A stretch of DNA of 64,000 nucleotides from Littorina saxatilis (lineage: Eukaryota; Mollusca; Gastropoda; Littorinimorpha; Littorinidae). The notes beneath the pieces are model-generated. The model saw only the letters and a program-made list of their open reading frames with translations. It did no database searches and had not been told where the DNA came from. The stretch lies in NCBI RefSeq assembly GCF_037325665.1, contig NC_090260.1, forward strand, positions 49,470,221 through 49,534,220. Reading direction: 5' to 3'. Shown in pieces: positions 21,426 through 30,613 of this stretch. The number at the start of each line of letters is the position of its first letter. Within the stretch, counting starts at the first letter, position 1. The position numbers and the translations under genes were made by a program.

Positions 21426-21959
21426 CCGGTGTAACACGAAATTTTTACTCCACGAAAAATTTACTCCGGAGTAAATATTTCGTACGAAATTCTTACTCCG
21501 AGTACACTTTTCGTACGAGAAAAGAACTCCCGAAGGCACGAAAAAATTACTCCCTCCACGAAATTTTTACTCCCCATTTTTGTTACTTCCAGTAAAAATC
21601 TCGTTCGCAAAAATGGGATGCGGGCGAAGGGATAATGCCAATAAGTGATTTCGCGCAAACGAATGTTGCGCTTCCCTTCTTCCACCCCTTCCACCACCAA
21701 GACTAACAGGGGACAAGGGAGTAAAAATTTCGTACACCTGGCATGGGAAGTTAAATTGCTCGTGTTGGGGTGAAGTAATTTATTCGTCAGGGGAGTAACA
21801 TTTTTGTACGAAATTTTTACTCGGAACTCACCTGTCTTGGGGAGTAATTTTTTCGTGCAATGGGGGAGTGCTTTTTTCGTAAAGGGAGTAACTTTTTCGT
21901 ACGAAATGTTTACTCCGGAGTAAAAATCTCGTGGGAGTAATTTTCTCGTGTTACACCGG
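21426..21959. mobile_element. TIR element (MITE-like), 534 bp
   Basis: The ends are inverted repeats: CCGGTGTAACACGA at 21426 and its complement ending 21959, with similarity reaching about 30 bp. The inside is built from short permuted motifs (ACTCCGGAGTAA, TTTCGTACGAAA, AAAATTACTCC) on both strands, so it could fold extensively. No coding capacity; no clear target duplication. The interval 21101-21425 is AT-rich and empty. Confidence 0.75.
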
Positions 21960-21980
21960 GCCATGTTGTTTCTCGCTTTT

Positions 21981-22039
21981 AAGTTTGTTTGTTTGTTTGC
22001 TTTACGCCCAGTCCATCACGAAGGGTGATATCAGGGCGC
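21981..22039 (-). mobile_element. SINE relic
   Basis: GTTTGTTTGTTTGTTTGC followed by TTTACGCCCAGTCCATCACG and GATATCAGGGCG resembles a mollusc SINE 3' end read antisense, with an (AAAC)n tail. Only about 60 bp remain. Confidence 0.5.
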
Positions 22040-22046
22040 GCTTTTA

Positions 22047-23134
22047 AGTTGAAGTGGAATGATGCATGCATTCAAACAGCATACAATGTCGATATATTTA
22101 CTGTCACGTAAACTAAATGTTTTGACATAGATTTACGTGAGCTCCCTTTTCTGTTGTTTTCCAGCTTTTAACCCGAGACAAAAAGTTGAAGTGGGATGAT
22201 GTCTGTTGTTTTCCAGCTTTTATCCCGAGACAAACAGTTGAAGTGGGATGATGTCTGTTGTTTTCCAGCCTTTAACCCGAGACAAACAGTTGAAGTGGGA
22301 TGATGTCTGTTGTTTTCCAGCCTTTAACCCGAGACAAACAGTTGAAGTGGGATGATGTCTGTTGTTTTCCAGCCTTTAACCCGAGACAAAAAGTTGAAGT
22401 GGGATGATGTCTGTTGTTTTCCAGCCTTTAACCCGAGACAAAAAGTTGAAGTGGGATGATGTCTGTTGTTTTCCAGCCTTTAACCCGAGACAAAAAGTTG
22501 AAGTGGGATGATGTCTGTTGTTTTCCAGCCTTTAACCCGAGACAAAAAGTTGAAGTGGGATGATGTCTGTTGTTTTCCAGCCTTTAACCCGAGACAAAAA
22601 GTTGAAGTGGGATGATGTCTGTTGTTTTCCAGCCTTTAACCCGAGACAACAAGTTGAAGTGGGATGATGTCTGTTGTTTTCCAGCCTTTAACCCGAGACA
22701 AAAAGTTGAAGTGGGATGATGTCTGTTGTTTTCCAGCCTTTAACCCGAGACAAAAAGTTGAAGTGGGATGATGTCTGTTGTTTTCCAGCCTTTAACCCGA
22801 GACAAACAGTTGAAGTGGGATGATGTCTGTTGTTTTCCAGCCTTTAACCCGAGACAAAAAGTTGAAGTGGGATGATGTCTGTTGTTTTCCAGCCTTTAAC
22901 CCGAGACAAAAAGTTGAAGTGGGATGATGTCTGTTGTTTTCCAGCCTTTAACCCGAGACAAAAAGTTGAAGTGGGATGATGTCTGTTGTTTTCCAGCCTT
23001 TAACCCGAGACAAAAAGTTGAAGTGGGATGATGTCTGTTGTTTTCCAGCCTTTAACCCGAGACAAAAAGTTGAAGTGGGATGATGTCTGTTGTTTTCCAG
23101 CCTTTAACCCGAGACAAAAAGTTGAAGTGGGATG
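22047..23134 (+). repeat. Minisatellite, 52-bp unit, about 19 copies
   Basis: The regular array starts near 22150 after a diverged lead-in. The unit contains TCTGTTGTTTTCCAG, CCTTTAACCCGAGAC and AAAAAGTTGAAGTGGGATGA. Units are nearly identical; the commonest variant is AAACAG for AAAAAG. Every unit holds a polypyrimidine-CAG string that looks like a 3' splice site, and a GATGATGTCTG block. The last unit runs directly into the start codon of the candidate gene at 23135. Confidence 0.97.
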
Positions 23135-23183
23135 ATGTCTGCACGCTGTCTCTTTCTCTTTCTTGTCCTGATTTCAATCGCAG
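23135..23183 (+). CDS. Candidate secreted peptide, exon 1 (signal peptide)
   Basis: The ATG lies in GATGATGTCTGC at the end of the 52-bp array and opens MSARCLFLFLVLISIA. This is a textbook signal peptide: a basic n-region, a nine-residue hydrophobic core and small residues before the likely cut. A strong donor CAG|GTAAGA follows at 23183/23184, leaving phase 1. The exon at 25434 has a matching acceptor and phase. Together they give 44 residues, with cleavage probably after Ala16 or Gly17. I do not recognise the product. The start codon belongs to the repeat unit, so each array copy carries a similar ATG but without the hydrophobic stretch. Inferred from signals only; no homologue is known to me. 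Confidence 0.5.
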
Positions 23184-23352
23184 GTAAGAACAATTTGCTG
23201 GACTTGCTTAGCTCTGTCTCTGAATTTACAAAGCAACAGGAAAACTTGTGATTGTACGATTATGCTGTTCACTGTTGTATTGTGTTAAGAACAATGCGAT
23301 GTGTTTGCCAAAAGACACATTTCAACATTTATGTACAGTGAGATTCCAAGGG

Positions 23353-23630
23353 TACTATACTGGACCGATCTTCATGAAACTTTACGTAAAAATTTCTTCC
23401 AAATGATATCCCCGGAGATTTGTGTTCTTTTTTTTGATAAATGTATTTGATGTCGTCATCTTTGGCTTTTAGTGAAAGTTGAGGCGGCGGTGTCACGCCT
23501 TCTTTGTTTTGATCAAATTGATTAAATTAAAATCTTGGTCAAGCAATCTTCGGCGAAGGCCGAACTATGGGATTGCATTTCTGCTTATGAGCTTAAAATA
23601 ATAAAAGAGTTTGGTCATTGACTATGTCAG
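23353..23630 (-). mobile_element. Element L, old antisense fragment
   Basis: Antisense and diverged match to the 3' half of element L: CTGGACCGATCTTCATGAAA, then TGAAAGTTGAGGCGGCGGTG, then AATCTTCGGCGAAG and TTTGGTCATTGAC. Much more diverged than the other copies, so it is an old insertion in the candidate gene's intron. Confidence 0.7.
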
Positions 23631-24391
23631 CGTGTTTAATACTGTGTCGTTGTATATAGGCAAAGCATTCTCTTCGTGAAATGCAGTGCGTTTAGTATTA
23701 TTCTAAGAGTTTGGTAGATTTATTAAATGTATCAATTTCGCTTCACGCATGTTGTTTTTTGGTTAAAATTGCTCGGATGCTCCGATGGGAAAGGCCGCCT
23801 TCAATAATAGAGACATAAAAGAGTGGTGGTGGGTCGTTAACAGTGGTGGGCATGTGAGGTCAGAATTCGGTCACACTGAAAGAATCAAGCGCCCACAAAT
23901 TAGCTAATACACGACTCTGTCAGCACATTCTTCAACAGTCCTTGTCGAAAGGATTTTGTGGCTGGTATTTGCATTTTCGCCGAATCCACATTTACGCATT
24001 TCGGCCACCGATAAAAAAAAAGCTAACATAGCAGAGTAGAAGCCTTCACCGTGAAAACCGCTTGTGTAGCGAACGCATCTTCGTCTTCGTCTTCGCAAAG
24101 TGTGAGTGAGAAGATCTGAATCTAGATCTGCCGTGCACAAATGTTCAACACAAGCAAATTCCCAAGGCAAGTAACTCTCATACTTTGTTTAGCGACAAGA
24201 ATAGTTCTCCTTTCAAATTTCTTTTCACTCAGTTTTTTCGAAAGAAAATGCAATCCGACGGTCAGTTTTCAACAATAATTCATTTTATAAACAGATCACA
24301 CGCATCCAAATGCACACATCTCATCAATTTAAAGAACATAAAGCGGTTTCATACACTATTTTGCCCCAGAAAACTTAACTTTATAGAGTTT
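23631..24391. other. No recognisable gene (presumed intron)
   Basis: Only chance open frames are visible here, including one of 88 codons on the minus strand (24170-23904) with no known domain. Confidence 0.4.
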
Positions 24392-24688
24392 TCAGGCATG
24401 GGAATTGAAAAAAGTAAAAAAGGCTGAAAATGTGTAAGTAATATCAAAATCGACAGCGGGGGGTCCAGGGGCATGCCCCCCCCCCCCCCCCCCGACATTT
24501 GTTTCTCCAAAGAACCCAAATTGTGCAATTAGGTGTCATCCGAGCTCCAAGTTTGCCATTAAATTCAGTTTTGAGAACCATTTTTGCCTCCCCCACATAT
24601 TTGTTCGGCGGACACTTTTGCTTTTTCGGCGGAACAAAAAAATAAATGGGCGGAAACTTGCCTTTCGGCGGACAATTCCCATACCTGA
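24392..24688. mobile_element. TIR element (MITE-like), 297 bp
   Basis: TCAGGCATGGGAATTG at 24392-24407 mirrors CAATTCCCATACCTGA at 24673-24688 (one mismatch). GTTT on both sides may be a target duplication. A C homopolymer near 24477-24495 lies inside. CTTTCGGCGGAC and its complement repeat within the right half. No coding capacity. Confidence 0.75.
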
Positions 24689-25062
24689 GTTTTCAACGTT
24701 GGAGCACGGGTGCAAAAGTTCGTCTGCTAGTCCCATTCTACGAAAGAACATATCCTAAGCGATCCCAAGACATGAACTGAACACACACAATCTGCCTTCA
24801 CCGCAACAGCAAAATAACAACATATCTGTGAACTTGATTTTAGTCCAAAACAAGGAAACTGACAAATAAAGGAATGATTTGCACGGGTCGGAACTATACA
24901 ACCGCGCATTAATCGATCGCATGTGCGGGTTGACTGATTGAGTGAATAGGATTCATGAAAAAGCTCGCTGAAGCCTCTATCTCTTCTTCGCATTTGTCTC
25001 AAGTTCAGCTTTGTATGCAAGCATGGCATGCAATTCATTACCGGATACTTTCCGGCAAAAAG

Positions 25063-25417
25063 ATTATTCAATGATGAATTGTGATGTATTCAATGATGTA
25101 CTTTGACGTATTCAATATTGCAACATGACGTACTCAATGCTGAATTGTGAGGTATTCCATGATGCAATGTGACGTATTCAATCAGGCAATGTGACATATT
25201 CAATGGTACAATGTGAAGAATTCAATGATGCAATGTGACATATTTAATGATACAATGTGACGTCATCAGTGGTGCTATGTGACGTCATCAGTGGTGCTAT
25301 GTGACGTCATCAGTGGTGCTATGTGACGTCATCAGTGGTGCTATGTGACGTCATCAGTGGTGCTATGTGACGTCATCAGTGGTGCTATGTGACGTCATCA
25401 GTGGTGCTATGTGACGT
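25063..25417 (+). promoter_or_regulatory. 22-bp tandem array with about eight perfect CRE-type sites
   Basis: The left part (to about 25256) has diverged units like GTATTCAATGATGCAATGTGAC. The right part (25257-25417) has near-identical units GTCATCAGTGGTGCTATGTGAC. The junction of neighbouring right-hand units creates TGACGTCA, the full palindromic cAMP-response element, once per 22 bp, about two helical turns apart. Left-hand units mostly have TGACGTAT or TGACATAT. The array ends 16 bp before exon 2 of the candidate secreted peptide. As a repeat it is certain; as a regulator it is a guess. Confidence 0.7.
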
Positions 25418-25433
25418 AATGGTGTGTCCGCAG

Positions 25434-25519
25434 GTGTGAGCAAAGAAGAAGTGGAGGAGAGTTTTGAGATAGGTCATAAAGAGTTTTGGTCAGTTTTTTT
25501 TGCCGATAGGTATCTGTAA
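25434..25519 (+). CDS. Candidate secreted peptide, exon 2 (terminal)
   Basis: The acceptor GTGTCCGCAG ends at 25433. Reading in the phase set by exon 1 gives GVSKEEVEESFE and continues to FFADRYL, then a TAA stop at 25517-25519. The presumed mature peptide is about 27-28 residues, acidic in its first half, aromatic in its last third and free of cysteine. It is not a disulfide-rich toxin or defensin type. No dibasic cleavage or amidation site is seen, so a classical neuropeptide precursor is not obvious. A polyadenylation signal follows 17 bp after the stop. The polypyrimidine tract upstream is weak because the CRE-type array occupies it. Confidence 0.45.
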
Positions 25520-25536
25520 TATCTTATTTCCAACAA

Positions 25537-25542
25537 AATAAA
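25537..25542 (+). promoter_or_regulatory. Polyadenylation signal AATAAA
   Basis: A canonical AATAAA 17 bp after the stop codon of the candidate peptide exon, which supports reading that exon as terminal. Confidence 0.5.
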
Positions 25543-25875
25543 TCCGATTGTCATTGATATACTTTACACGTAAGTTCACAGTACACTTTGAACAAAAAAA
25601 CAGCTGAAAATTCAAATTATAAATCCAAATACTTACCAAGCAGGTAGTGGATGTTGTTTTATTTCAAATAGTATGCATGCCAACAAAAAACACGTAGTTG
25701 CACTTAGGATTGATTGGACACACGTCACTGTTGCTTAGCTGTTTATAACGTTAAGAGAAGTAACTCTCTCATGGGCCGTTCGCCCTCCTTCTCTCATTGG
25801 CAGTGTTAAACCCAAAGGGAAGTAACTTTTTTAGGAACATATTGTAGTTAGCCCTCGTTCACTCATTGGATGCTT

Positions 25876-25915
25876 TACACGCACACACACACACACTCAC
25901 ACACACACACACACA

Positions 25916-25956
<41 letters not shown>

Positions 25957-26021
25957 ACACACACACACACACGCACGCACACACACACACTCACACACTC
26001 ACATTCACACACTCACACACA

Positions 26022-26072
<51 letters not shown>

Positions 26073-26245
26073 ACACACACACACACACTCTCACACACAC
26101 ACTCACACACACACACACTCACACACACACATACACACACATACACACACACACAAAACACACACACACACACACACACATACAAACACACACAAACAAA
26201 CAAACACACTTACACACAAACACACACACACACACAAACAAACCA
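25876..26245. repeat. Long (CA)n microsatellite
   Basis: About 370 bp of CA with scattered T, G and AA interruptions. All frames are open as His/Thr repeats on one strand and Val/Cys on the other; no gene implied. The following 26246-26600 is unique sequence without a clear feature. Confidence 0.97.
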
Positions 26246-26661
26246 ACCACCCATTGCACTTCGCTCATAGCGGTTACAAAGTATGTTTGAATACAGGCTG
26301 GACAGCCGTGTGAGAAGGGTACTTTGTACTCGGAGAACGTACTCTGAGCAGGCTGTGTAGCTCAGTCTTCGGGTTGCTTTGCGATGATAGGCCCCTGTAG
26401 CCGCGCTGTTCAAAAGCTATATATTGCGATGGATGCTGCGGTTCCGCACTGCCGCCGTTCGGATAACTCAGTGAATGGAGCCAAATCGAAAATAAAGCCA
26501 AACTAGCAAAACATACAGTTTACATTTTGATCTTTTGAGTTTTTGTGTCTTTCGGATTCCGTTTTTTGTTTCATCGATTGTTTACTATTAATTTCCAATC
26601 AAGAATTTACGTCGCCATTACCGGACGCGATTTCCGGTGATGAAAAAAGCTTGACGTGATA

Positions 26662-26745
26662 ATGCCGCGCGCGAAGAGATTCGAAGCAATTCCGTCTGTC
26701 AAAATTAAGGTTCTCACTGGAAAGAAGGGCTGGAAATTGATTCAG
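26662..26745 (+). CDS. Possible first coding exon of an unknown gene
   Basis: The ATG at 26662 starts MPRAKRFEAIPSVKIKVL and the frame reaches GWKLIQ at a donor CAG|GTTTGT (26745/26746), an exact 28 codons in phase 0. The 60 bp upstream are CpG-rich with ETS-like TTTCCGGTG and ACCGGACGCG motifs, unlike the AT-rich flanks, as in a TATA-less promoter. The basic, lysine-rich start suggests a nuclear or nucleic-acid-binding protein, but that is a guess. No downstream exon could be matched; one may lie beyond the LTR element. Confidence 0.35.
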
Positions 26746-26807
26746 GTTTGTTTCTTTGTCCTCAAATGTTCTTTTGATTGTGTGTAATTCAATTTCCATA
26801 ACTTGTT

Positions 26808-26891
26808 CATGACAAGCAGACAAAGTATCGTGCCGTGGGCTTGCAGTATCATGACAAGCAGACAAAGTATCGTGCCGTGGGCTGGCAGTAC
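26808..26891. repeat. 42-bp direct duplication
   Basis: CATGACAAGCAGACAAAGTA starts at 26808 and again at 26850; the two 42-bp copies differ at about two bases. A G homopolymer follows near 26917-26936. Positions 26940-27120 have no clear feature. Confidence 0.9.
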
Positions 26892-27120
26892 CATGCACAC
26901 GGACACGGAGGGTGGAAAGGGGGGGGGGGGGGGGGGTAGAAACTAACTTGTTCTCTGGCTTGGGGGGTGCGGGGAGCAGTTTACTTTAATTCTTTGCTTG
27001 CTTCTTATCAGTAGGTGGATGTTTCCTTGCTTCTGATGTTTCCCTCCAGTATTTGATGTGTGTTTTTGTGCTTAGTGTGAGTGATTTTTGGCCGTTGAAT
27101 AATTGATTTTTTTATGAAAA

Positions 27121-27284
27121 CAGGCCTGAAAGTGGCGAGTAGAGATGTTAATCTACTCGCCAAAGGCGAGTAAAGTTGCTGGAACAAATGGTTGGTTTGG
27201 CGAGTAAAATTTGCTCACTGGCTAGTAAATTATGAGAAGTACTCGCCAAAGGCGAGTTTCCCATCTTGTGGACTTTCAGCGCTG
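27121..27284. mobile_element. Small TIR element (MITE-like), 164 bp
   Basis: CAGGCCTGAAAGT at 27121 mirrors the right end ACTTTCAGCGCTG (27272-27284). The inside contains two copies of CTCGCCAAAGGCGAG, a perfect palindrome. The CAG...CTG termini suggest a hAT-like origin. No clear 8-bp target duplication. Confidence 0.55.
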
Positions 27285-27564
27285 GAATAGGTTTCACTTT
27301 TCTTGCCATTGTGTTAACTGTAATTTTACTTGTAGTTGTACAGACGCGTGTTTCTTTGGGGCGAAATATCCTTGCGGCTAGCTGCTCGCAGAGCTAGGAG
27401 GTGAGAGTGTATATGAAACGGTTTGATGGCTAGCTACGCAAGAATTAAACACCATTGGTTGATAGTGATACCGAAAAGGTCGTCATATGGGGAAAAAATC
27501 AAGGGTCTGCCAAACCCGGCAAATGCAGTAGGCAGCCCAGAGATCCCTAAGTACCTCTCACAAA

Positions 27565-29965
27565 TGTAACCAAGTGCGAGGGATTTGTGGTGTAAGGGAA
27601 ACAACTACGTTAGTCAAAAAGGGTTTGCGTTGCTGAGGTTAAAATGTAGATTTGCTGCAAATTATGTTTTGACAACAAAATACGTTTTTGTGTCATTAAG
27701 ATTTTATTTTGATTGACAGGGTATGAGTTCACGAAGGATTTGTGAGTTGGAAAGTGGTTTGAATCACGAGTACTGAAGGATTTAGGTTTTTGGTAGGAGA
27801 GTATTTTTGGGTCATGTGATTGGAGACGCGCGCAAAGATGTTCCTTTTCCGCCTGACTGCGAAGTCGAGAAGACATGCTGGCGTAGTATTGAGAAAAGAA
27901 TCGGGAAAGAAATAGAGATTCTTGGCAGCATCCGGTGATCTAATGTGGTAGATTGTGATGCCAGACGTGGAGGTAATTTTGATTTTATATTTGTATGATC
28001 GATGGTGAGATTAAGGATGAAAATTTGTTGGATTTGAAGTGGTGCTGTTGTGAGAAAAGCCTGTTTGTGGATGGCGCCGGTGCAAATCATATTCTTGATG
28101 AAAATTGATGATTAATCATAGGTATATTGGTAAAATAGGATGATATTTTGGGAGAATATTATGTTGGTAGTTATAAGGAATGGTTTTGAAAACGATTGAT
28201 CAGAAAATTGAACTTTTAGTTGAGTTGTGAAAGACAGTCTATTTTTGACGAGGTGACGTCACAGGGTTGATTAAGAGTTGAAGTGGAAGCGTGATGTGAC
28301 AGCCGAGACCATGTTGTTAAACTGTGTTGTACACAGTATTAGAAGAAAGTGTACTATGATAAAACATAAATTGTGGTAGATTTCCGGGAAAAGTATTAAT
28401 TTCATAGTGAAGTCAGTCAGTAATCTGAGATGACAACATCTTGGATACGACAGGAAATCAAAATTGTTAATTTAGTCGCTATTGATAGTTCCGTAATAAT
28501 TGCAGATGGAGGAGGATGCCGCGGTTTTCATGTTTTGGTCAGAGGTAGCGTGACCGAGAGAAAAGGCATGAGAAGAGGTTCGTACATCCTTTCCTTTGCT
28601 TATAGTTGAATTCAGTGAAGAACAAGATGGCATTAATGTGTTATTAATGTAGTGTTAGCTTTGTTAATGAGTTGTATTGAAAGAATTATGACAGACATTG
28701 TGAAGATTTGATGATAAAATCGCCATTTAAACTTGGTGAAAGGGAGTGAAGAAAATTATGTTCCAACACAGAGAAAGCAGGTAAGAGGTTGTAATACCTT
28801 GATGTACATACCCACTGTGAAACAGGCAGTAATGTACCCTGGGTGTGTGTGCTTTTGTGTTTACAGGGAGCAGACGTCGTTTGTAGACTACTCTTTCCTA
28901 AGGGGTTTTCAGTTTAGTTTTAGATTCAGTTTTAGATTCAGGTTTCAGTTTTAGATTCAGGTTTCAGTTTTAGATTCAGTTTTCAGTTTTTAGTTTTCAG
29001 TTTTCAGTTTTCAGTTTTTAGTTTTTGGTTCAGGTTTCAGTTTCATATTTTAGTTTTAGGTTTTATTTTTTTTAATTTTTATTTTAGATCTAGTTTTATT
29101 GTCTTACGGGGTTCTCTCGGTAATCATTATTTGTGACTGTTGTGAACGTCAAGTGTGCTCTCCCCGTATAGTGTAATCCAAACTTTAACCGGAAGTTGTG
29201 ATGACATTGTCCATGGTAGGGGTGTTTGTAATAGTTGGCATTGTGAAGAGGACAGTGTTTTGAATTTTTTGATAAAAGGATGGTTATGTGATCTGCTAGT
29301 ATTGGGGTCAGTGAGTGCCCTGTAGATGTATGAGAATGATCTAGCATGGGATTAACCCTTTTGTCGCCTGACAGAGATATTGTACGCTCAGGCTGAAGCC
29401 CACCAATCCTCTGAGAACTCGTCTTGTCTGTACGTATGTGTATTAGCTGCCATTATATTAAGCAATAAAGTACAAAGTGACAACATTTATTGTGTGTCGT
29501 GGTGGTGAAAGCAGACGCGAGTTTGTGTTGTAATTGTTCTCTACGTTTGTTCTGTTTTGTGAAATTATTTTATATTATTATTTAGTTTTAATTGGCCAAG
29601 TCTTTCCCGGTTCTTGTCTAATTTTTTCAACGGGGTCTCGAGACACGAGCCCACGGCAGGCCTTGGGTTAGAGCTCCCCCCAAGTAAATTTTGGGAGTTC
29701 AAAACTAGTTCCAACCACTCTTCTTGTATTTTTATCACATATTTGAGTGAGAGAGTGGAAGTTGATAAGTTCGATCCGTGCAAGTCTCGCAAGAGGACGT
29801 AGGAAATCCTCTTCCGGGCATAGTTCGTACGGAGAGAACGGGGCTAACTCAATAATGTGATTGGCACCTCCTTGTTTATCTTAGATTTTTACTTCGGTCT
29901 TATTTGACCCATTGTGACCTTTGTTGGACATATTTGGGAGGTTATTTGACCGTAGTAAGGTCTTA
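27565..29965 (+). repeat. 5' LTR of the gag-protease element
   Basis: About 2.4 kb, starting TGTAACCAAGTGCGAGGG. It contains a TTCAGTTTTAGA-type simple repeat region (about 28905-29080) whose length differs slightly from the 3' LTR. GTATTAGCTGCC followed by AAGCAATAAAGTACAAAG near 29450-29480 holds a polyadenylation signal. The end is placed just before the primer-binding-like site. Small open frames in the LTR have no recognised product. Confidence 0.9.
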
Positions 29966-30613
29966 TTTGGCACCCTCCGACGGGACCTTAGTGTGGAGTT
30001 ATATGTGAACTTGGCGAGCTTGGACCAATTGGAACATTGTTTTTTTTGGTTTTTTTTTGTATATTTATGTGAGAGAACCCCTTAGGATAGGACTAGGATC
30101 GAACGACGAGAGCAACGGCAACGACTGCGGCAACGACATCTGGATCGGCTGGACGAGAGAAGGAAGAGGAACTTGGACTGCGGCGCGACGCAAGACCTGT
30201 GTCAATACTGTTTTGTGTACTTGTGTTGTGACCTTGACTTTGCGAATTGTGTGAAAGTGAATGAAAGGAGTTGCGAACCTCGGAACTGTTTGACGGAATA
30301 AAATAGATGTCAACCGAATTGGTAAACGTTGAAGGTCACGTTTTCGATTGCGTCTGTGACAATAAATCACCGTTTGCATTTATTTCCGAACTTGCGAGAT
30401 CCTCCTCCGGAATTGTATCAGAAAGCTAATTGGTAGTTCGGGAGAACACAGTAGGATCACTTTCATGTGCGAATGTCACGTCACGCTTACATTTAAACAA
30501 GTAACTTTGCAGGATGTGAAGTTGCTGGTGAAACAGGACAGTACTGATATAAAAGCTAGTGTCGTGCTGGGGAAAGATCTTTTGTGTAGATTGCAGGAAT
30601 AAGGTTAATCAAC

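Noticed and set aside
24477-24495. C homopolymer as a possible structured (i-motif) element
   Set aside because: A single C run inside a MITE is more simply explained by slippage; no set of four runs is present.
25257-25417. CRISPR-like regular repeat
   Set aside because: Units are contiguous without spacers and the genome is eukaryotic. It is a minisatellite.
30057-30379. Small frames on both strands upstream of gag
   Set aside because: They lie in the leader of the LTR element, overlap each other and have no family resemblance.
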